Assembly (NCBI GenBank): GCA_963848175.1
Contig: CAWKCO010000006.1
Span: 1-64,000, forward strand
Length of the DNA stretch: 64,000 nucleotides
DNA from: JAMZMI01 sp963848175
GTDB taxonomy: Bacteria > Bacteroidota > Bacteroidia > Cytophagales > Cyclobacteriaceae
Reading direction: 5' to 3'
Shown here: positions 62,320 to 64,000 of the stretch, one piece after another
How positions within the stretch are numbered: the first letter of the stretch is position 1
Layout of the letters: each line of letters begins with the position of its first letter
Position numbers and translations under genes: made by a program
The notes under the pieces: generated by a model
What the model saw: only the letters and a program-made list of their open reading frames with translations
Told to the model about the DNA's origin: nothing
Databases searched by the model: none

Positions 62320-63222
62320 TTAAAGCAGGATTTGTCCGTGTTTATCGTTAAAACCCGCAATTCCCTGTAATCCACCAGTATGCAAAAGGATAATCCTTGA
62401 TTGTTTTGGAAAGAATCCCTTTTGCATTAAGTCCTGAAACGCAAAAAACATCTTGCTGGTATATATTGGATCTAATGCTATTCGATGTGTTTTTTTAAAG
62501 TCATTGATGAAATTCAAAAGGCTTTCCGATACCTTGCCATATCCGCCAAAATGATAATTATCCAGAATCTTGTAATTATTTTCAACTGGAAAGTTTTCGA
62601 CGAATAGATTTTTGCAACTTTCATGAATGAAGCTTCCCTTTAGCGAAGACACTCCTATAAGCTGCTTGTCTTTTGGTAGGGCGCTGAGCAAACCTGCCAT
62701 AGTCCCTCCCGTGCCAATGGGGCATAAAATGTAATCAAAGCCCACTTCAATTTCTGAAATGACTTCTGCCGCTCCTTTTATTGCTAGACCATTCGTTCCT
62801 CCTTCTGGCAAAATATAGGCTTCAGGAAACTCGCTCTTGGCGAAAGCCCAATCGTCTTTCATTAGGCGATAGTCGCTTCTGGAAACAAATCGAAAATGCA
62901 TTCCTTCATTTGCAGCCTCACGCAACGTAGGATTTGAGTTTTCATTCAGTTCATCTCCTCGAATGATTCCCACACTTTCAAATCCATATTCGTTGGCAGC
63001 TGCAGCCGTGGCAGCTATGTGATTGGAGTAAGCTCCTCCAAAGGTCAGCAACGACTTGAACCCTTGCTTTTTGGCCTCCAATAAGTTGTATTTGAGCTTT
63101 CTCCACTTATTGCCCATAATCTTAGGGTGCAGCAAATCATCTCGCTTTACCATGACGGTTAGTTCGTGCTCGACTATTTCTGAAGATATTATTGATTGGA
63201 GGGGGCTGGCTTGAGCTACCAT
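62320..63222 (-). CDS. 1-aminocyclopropane-1-carboxylate deaminase / D-cysteine desulfhydrase family PLP enzyme
   Basis: The product has 300 residues. The PLP lysine lies in MGNKWRKLKYNL, the cofactor loop in GGAYSNHIAATAAAA, and the phosphate-binding glycines in CPIGTGGTMAGLLS. The late HTGGLQGIAGF is typical. Family members deaminate ACC or D-amino acids such as D-cysteine; the specific substrate cannot be decided from these motifs. It is the first gene of the five-gene minus-strand unit, although its metabolic role seems unrelated to the envelope genes after it. Its ATG is 26 bases from the divergent pseudouridine synthase start. Confidence 0.9.
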   Translation of the reverse strand: MVAQASPLQSIISSEIVEHELTVMVKRDDLLHPKIMGNKWRKLKYNLLEAKKQGFKSLLTFGGAYSNHIAATAAAANEYGFESVGIIRGDELNENSNPTLREAANEGMHFRFVSRSDYRLMKDDWAFAKSEFPEAYILPEGGTNGLAIKGAAEVISEIEVGFDYILCPIGTGGTMAGLLSALPKDKQLIGVSSLKGSFIHESCKNLFVENFPVENNYKILDNYHFGGYGKVSESLLNFINDFKKTHRIALDPIYTSKMFFAFQDLMQKGFFPKQSRIILLHTGGLQGIAGFNDKHGQILL

Positions 63223-63244
63223 AAGCGCAAGTTAGATAAATTTG
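63211..63244 (+). promoter_or_regulatory. Bacteroidota-type promoter for a probable leaderless rluD transcript
   Basis: TTG (63211-63213), a 23-base spacer and TAAATTTG (63237-63244) match the consensus. The -7 element ends only four bases before ATG 63249, so transcription would begin at or very near the start codon. Confidence 0.45.
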
Positions 63245-63248
63245 CCCC

Positions 63249-64000
63249 ATGCAAGAAGAGGACCATAGCCAAGACGAAGAAAAGCAAGACGAAGAATTGT
63301 TTGAATATCAGGTGATAAAAGCAGACCCAAAGCAAGCACTGTTGAGGGTAGATAAGTTTTTATTGGATCGATTACCAAACGTGACGCGTACCAAAATCCA
63401 AACAGGAATCAAGGAGGGTTTTGTTAAAGTAAATGGGGAAATGGTGAAGCCCAACTACAAAGTACATCCTGGCGATGAAGTGGCTGTGTATCTCTCTGAG
63501 CCTCCGCGAGACGAGGAAGTAGTGGCCGAAAATATCCCGCTGAACATCGTTTATGAAGACGACTACCTGTTGGTTGTAAACAAAGCGGCTGGCATGGTCG
63601 TGCATCCTGCTTATCAAAACTGGTCTGGTACTTTGGTAAATGCGCTGGCGTATCACTTTCAAAACTTGCCCGAAATGGAGGGCAATGAAGGCAGACCCGG
63701 CTTGGTGCATCGCATAGACAAAGACACCTCTGGGCTTTTGGTGATAGCCAAAACAGAAAAAGCGATGACCGGCTTGGCTAAACAGTTTTTCGACCACTCC
63801 ATTGAGCGTACATACTACGCACTCGTTTGGGGCATTCCGTCAGAGCCTCAGGGCACGATAGATGTGAATGTTGGCAGGAGCTTAAAAGACCGACGAATCA
63901 CGGCAGCTTTCCCAGAAGGAGATTGGGGCAAAAATGCAATTACACATTACGAAGTTTTGGAAGATCTGAGATATGTGAGTTTGGTGAAATGCAATCTAGA
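63249..64000 (+). CDS. rluD: RluA/RluD-family 23S rRNA pseudouridine synthase, 5' part
   Basis: The frame is open to the window end, giving 250 codons. An acidic N-terminus (MQEEDHSQDEEKQDEELFEY) precedes an S4 RNA-binding domain (LLRVDKFLLDRLPNVTRTKI, GFVKVNGEMVKPNYKV). The catalytic domain has the nucleophilic aspartate in VHRIDKDTSGLLVIAK and the family start LNIVYEDDYLLVVNK. RluD modifies helix 69 of 23S rRNA. An S4 domain together with this catalytic motif favours RluD over RluA, but RluC-like specificity cannot be excluded. Confidence 0.92.
   Translation, partial: MQEEDHSQDEEKQDEELFEYQVIKADPKQALLRVDKFLLDRLPNVTRTKIQTGIKEGFVKVNGEMVKPNYKVHPGDEVAVYLSEPPRDEEVVAENIPLNIVYEDDYLLVVNKAAGMVVHPAYQNWSGTLVNALAYHFQNLPEMEGNEGRPGLVHRIDKDTSGLLVIAKTEKAMTGLAKQFFDHSIERTYYALVWGIPSEPQGTIDVNVGRSLKDRRITAAFPEGDWGKNAITHYEVLEDLRYVSLVKCNL

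Noticed and set aside
62286..62375. Longer start for the lipoprotein gene
   Set aside because: The extra 30 residues put a non-signal stretch before the lipobox and overlap the upstream deaminase gene.

Overview
The window comes from a member of the Bacteroidota, most likely a gliding-type marine Cytophagales; the phylum is clear but the lower rank is a guess. The evidence is type IX secretion system (T9SS) sorting tails of both types A and B, a PorP/SprF-family protein, a PorE-like TPR-PD40-OmpA protein, DUF3857 transglutaminases, non-Shine-Dalgarno starts with many TTG/GTG codons, and several TAnnTTTG promoter elements. No tRNA, rRNA, insertion sequence, integrase or CRISPR array was seen.

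Layout. 0-13 kb is a cell-surface export cassette: the 3' part of a giant coiled-coil repeat protein, a small protein with a gliding-motility type B tail, a PorP/SprF protein, a PorE-like protein with a long run of an unfamiliar helical repeat and two LysM domains, and an exported TPR-CHAT protease-like protein. 13.6-30.7 kb holds two giant T9SS cargo proteins of separate N-terminal design that share one C-terminal module (LRR, Ig-like, carboxypeptidase-regulatory-like, type A tail). 31-36 kb is housekeeping: a lipid kinase, a threonine dehydratase and DNA polymerase I. 36-39.9 kb is a compact type III polyketide cluster (synthase, methyltransferase, UbiA prenyltransferase, FAD oxidoreductase) that probably makes a methylated, oxidised, possibly prenylated phenolic lipid. 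39.9-43.2 kb has an aspartyl protease with a PDZ domain, a decayed beta-helix T9SS cargo gene and an atypical ROK protein. 43.5-55.3 kb is mostly housekeeping (SNF2 helicase, Lol-type permease, rbfA, rpiB, tatC, glyA, pheA, radA) plus one unknown membrane protein. 55.3-63.2 kb is a minus-strand operon of two DUF3857 proteins, a DUF5723 barrel-like protein, a lipoprotein and a PLP deaminase. The window ends inside a divergent rluD-type gene.

A caution runs through everything. Many genes, including polA, tatC, rpiB and the threonine dehydratase, are broken by single-base frameshifts that can be healed by eye in the next frame. Because housekeeping genes are hit, most breaks look like uncorrected consensus errors and not biological decay. 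The exceptions are the 41.4 kb beta-helix gene, which appears to have lost an internal segment, and perhaps the repeat-rich 16.9-19.6 kb stretch.
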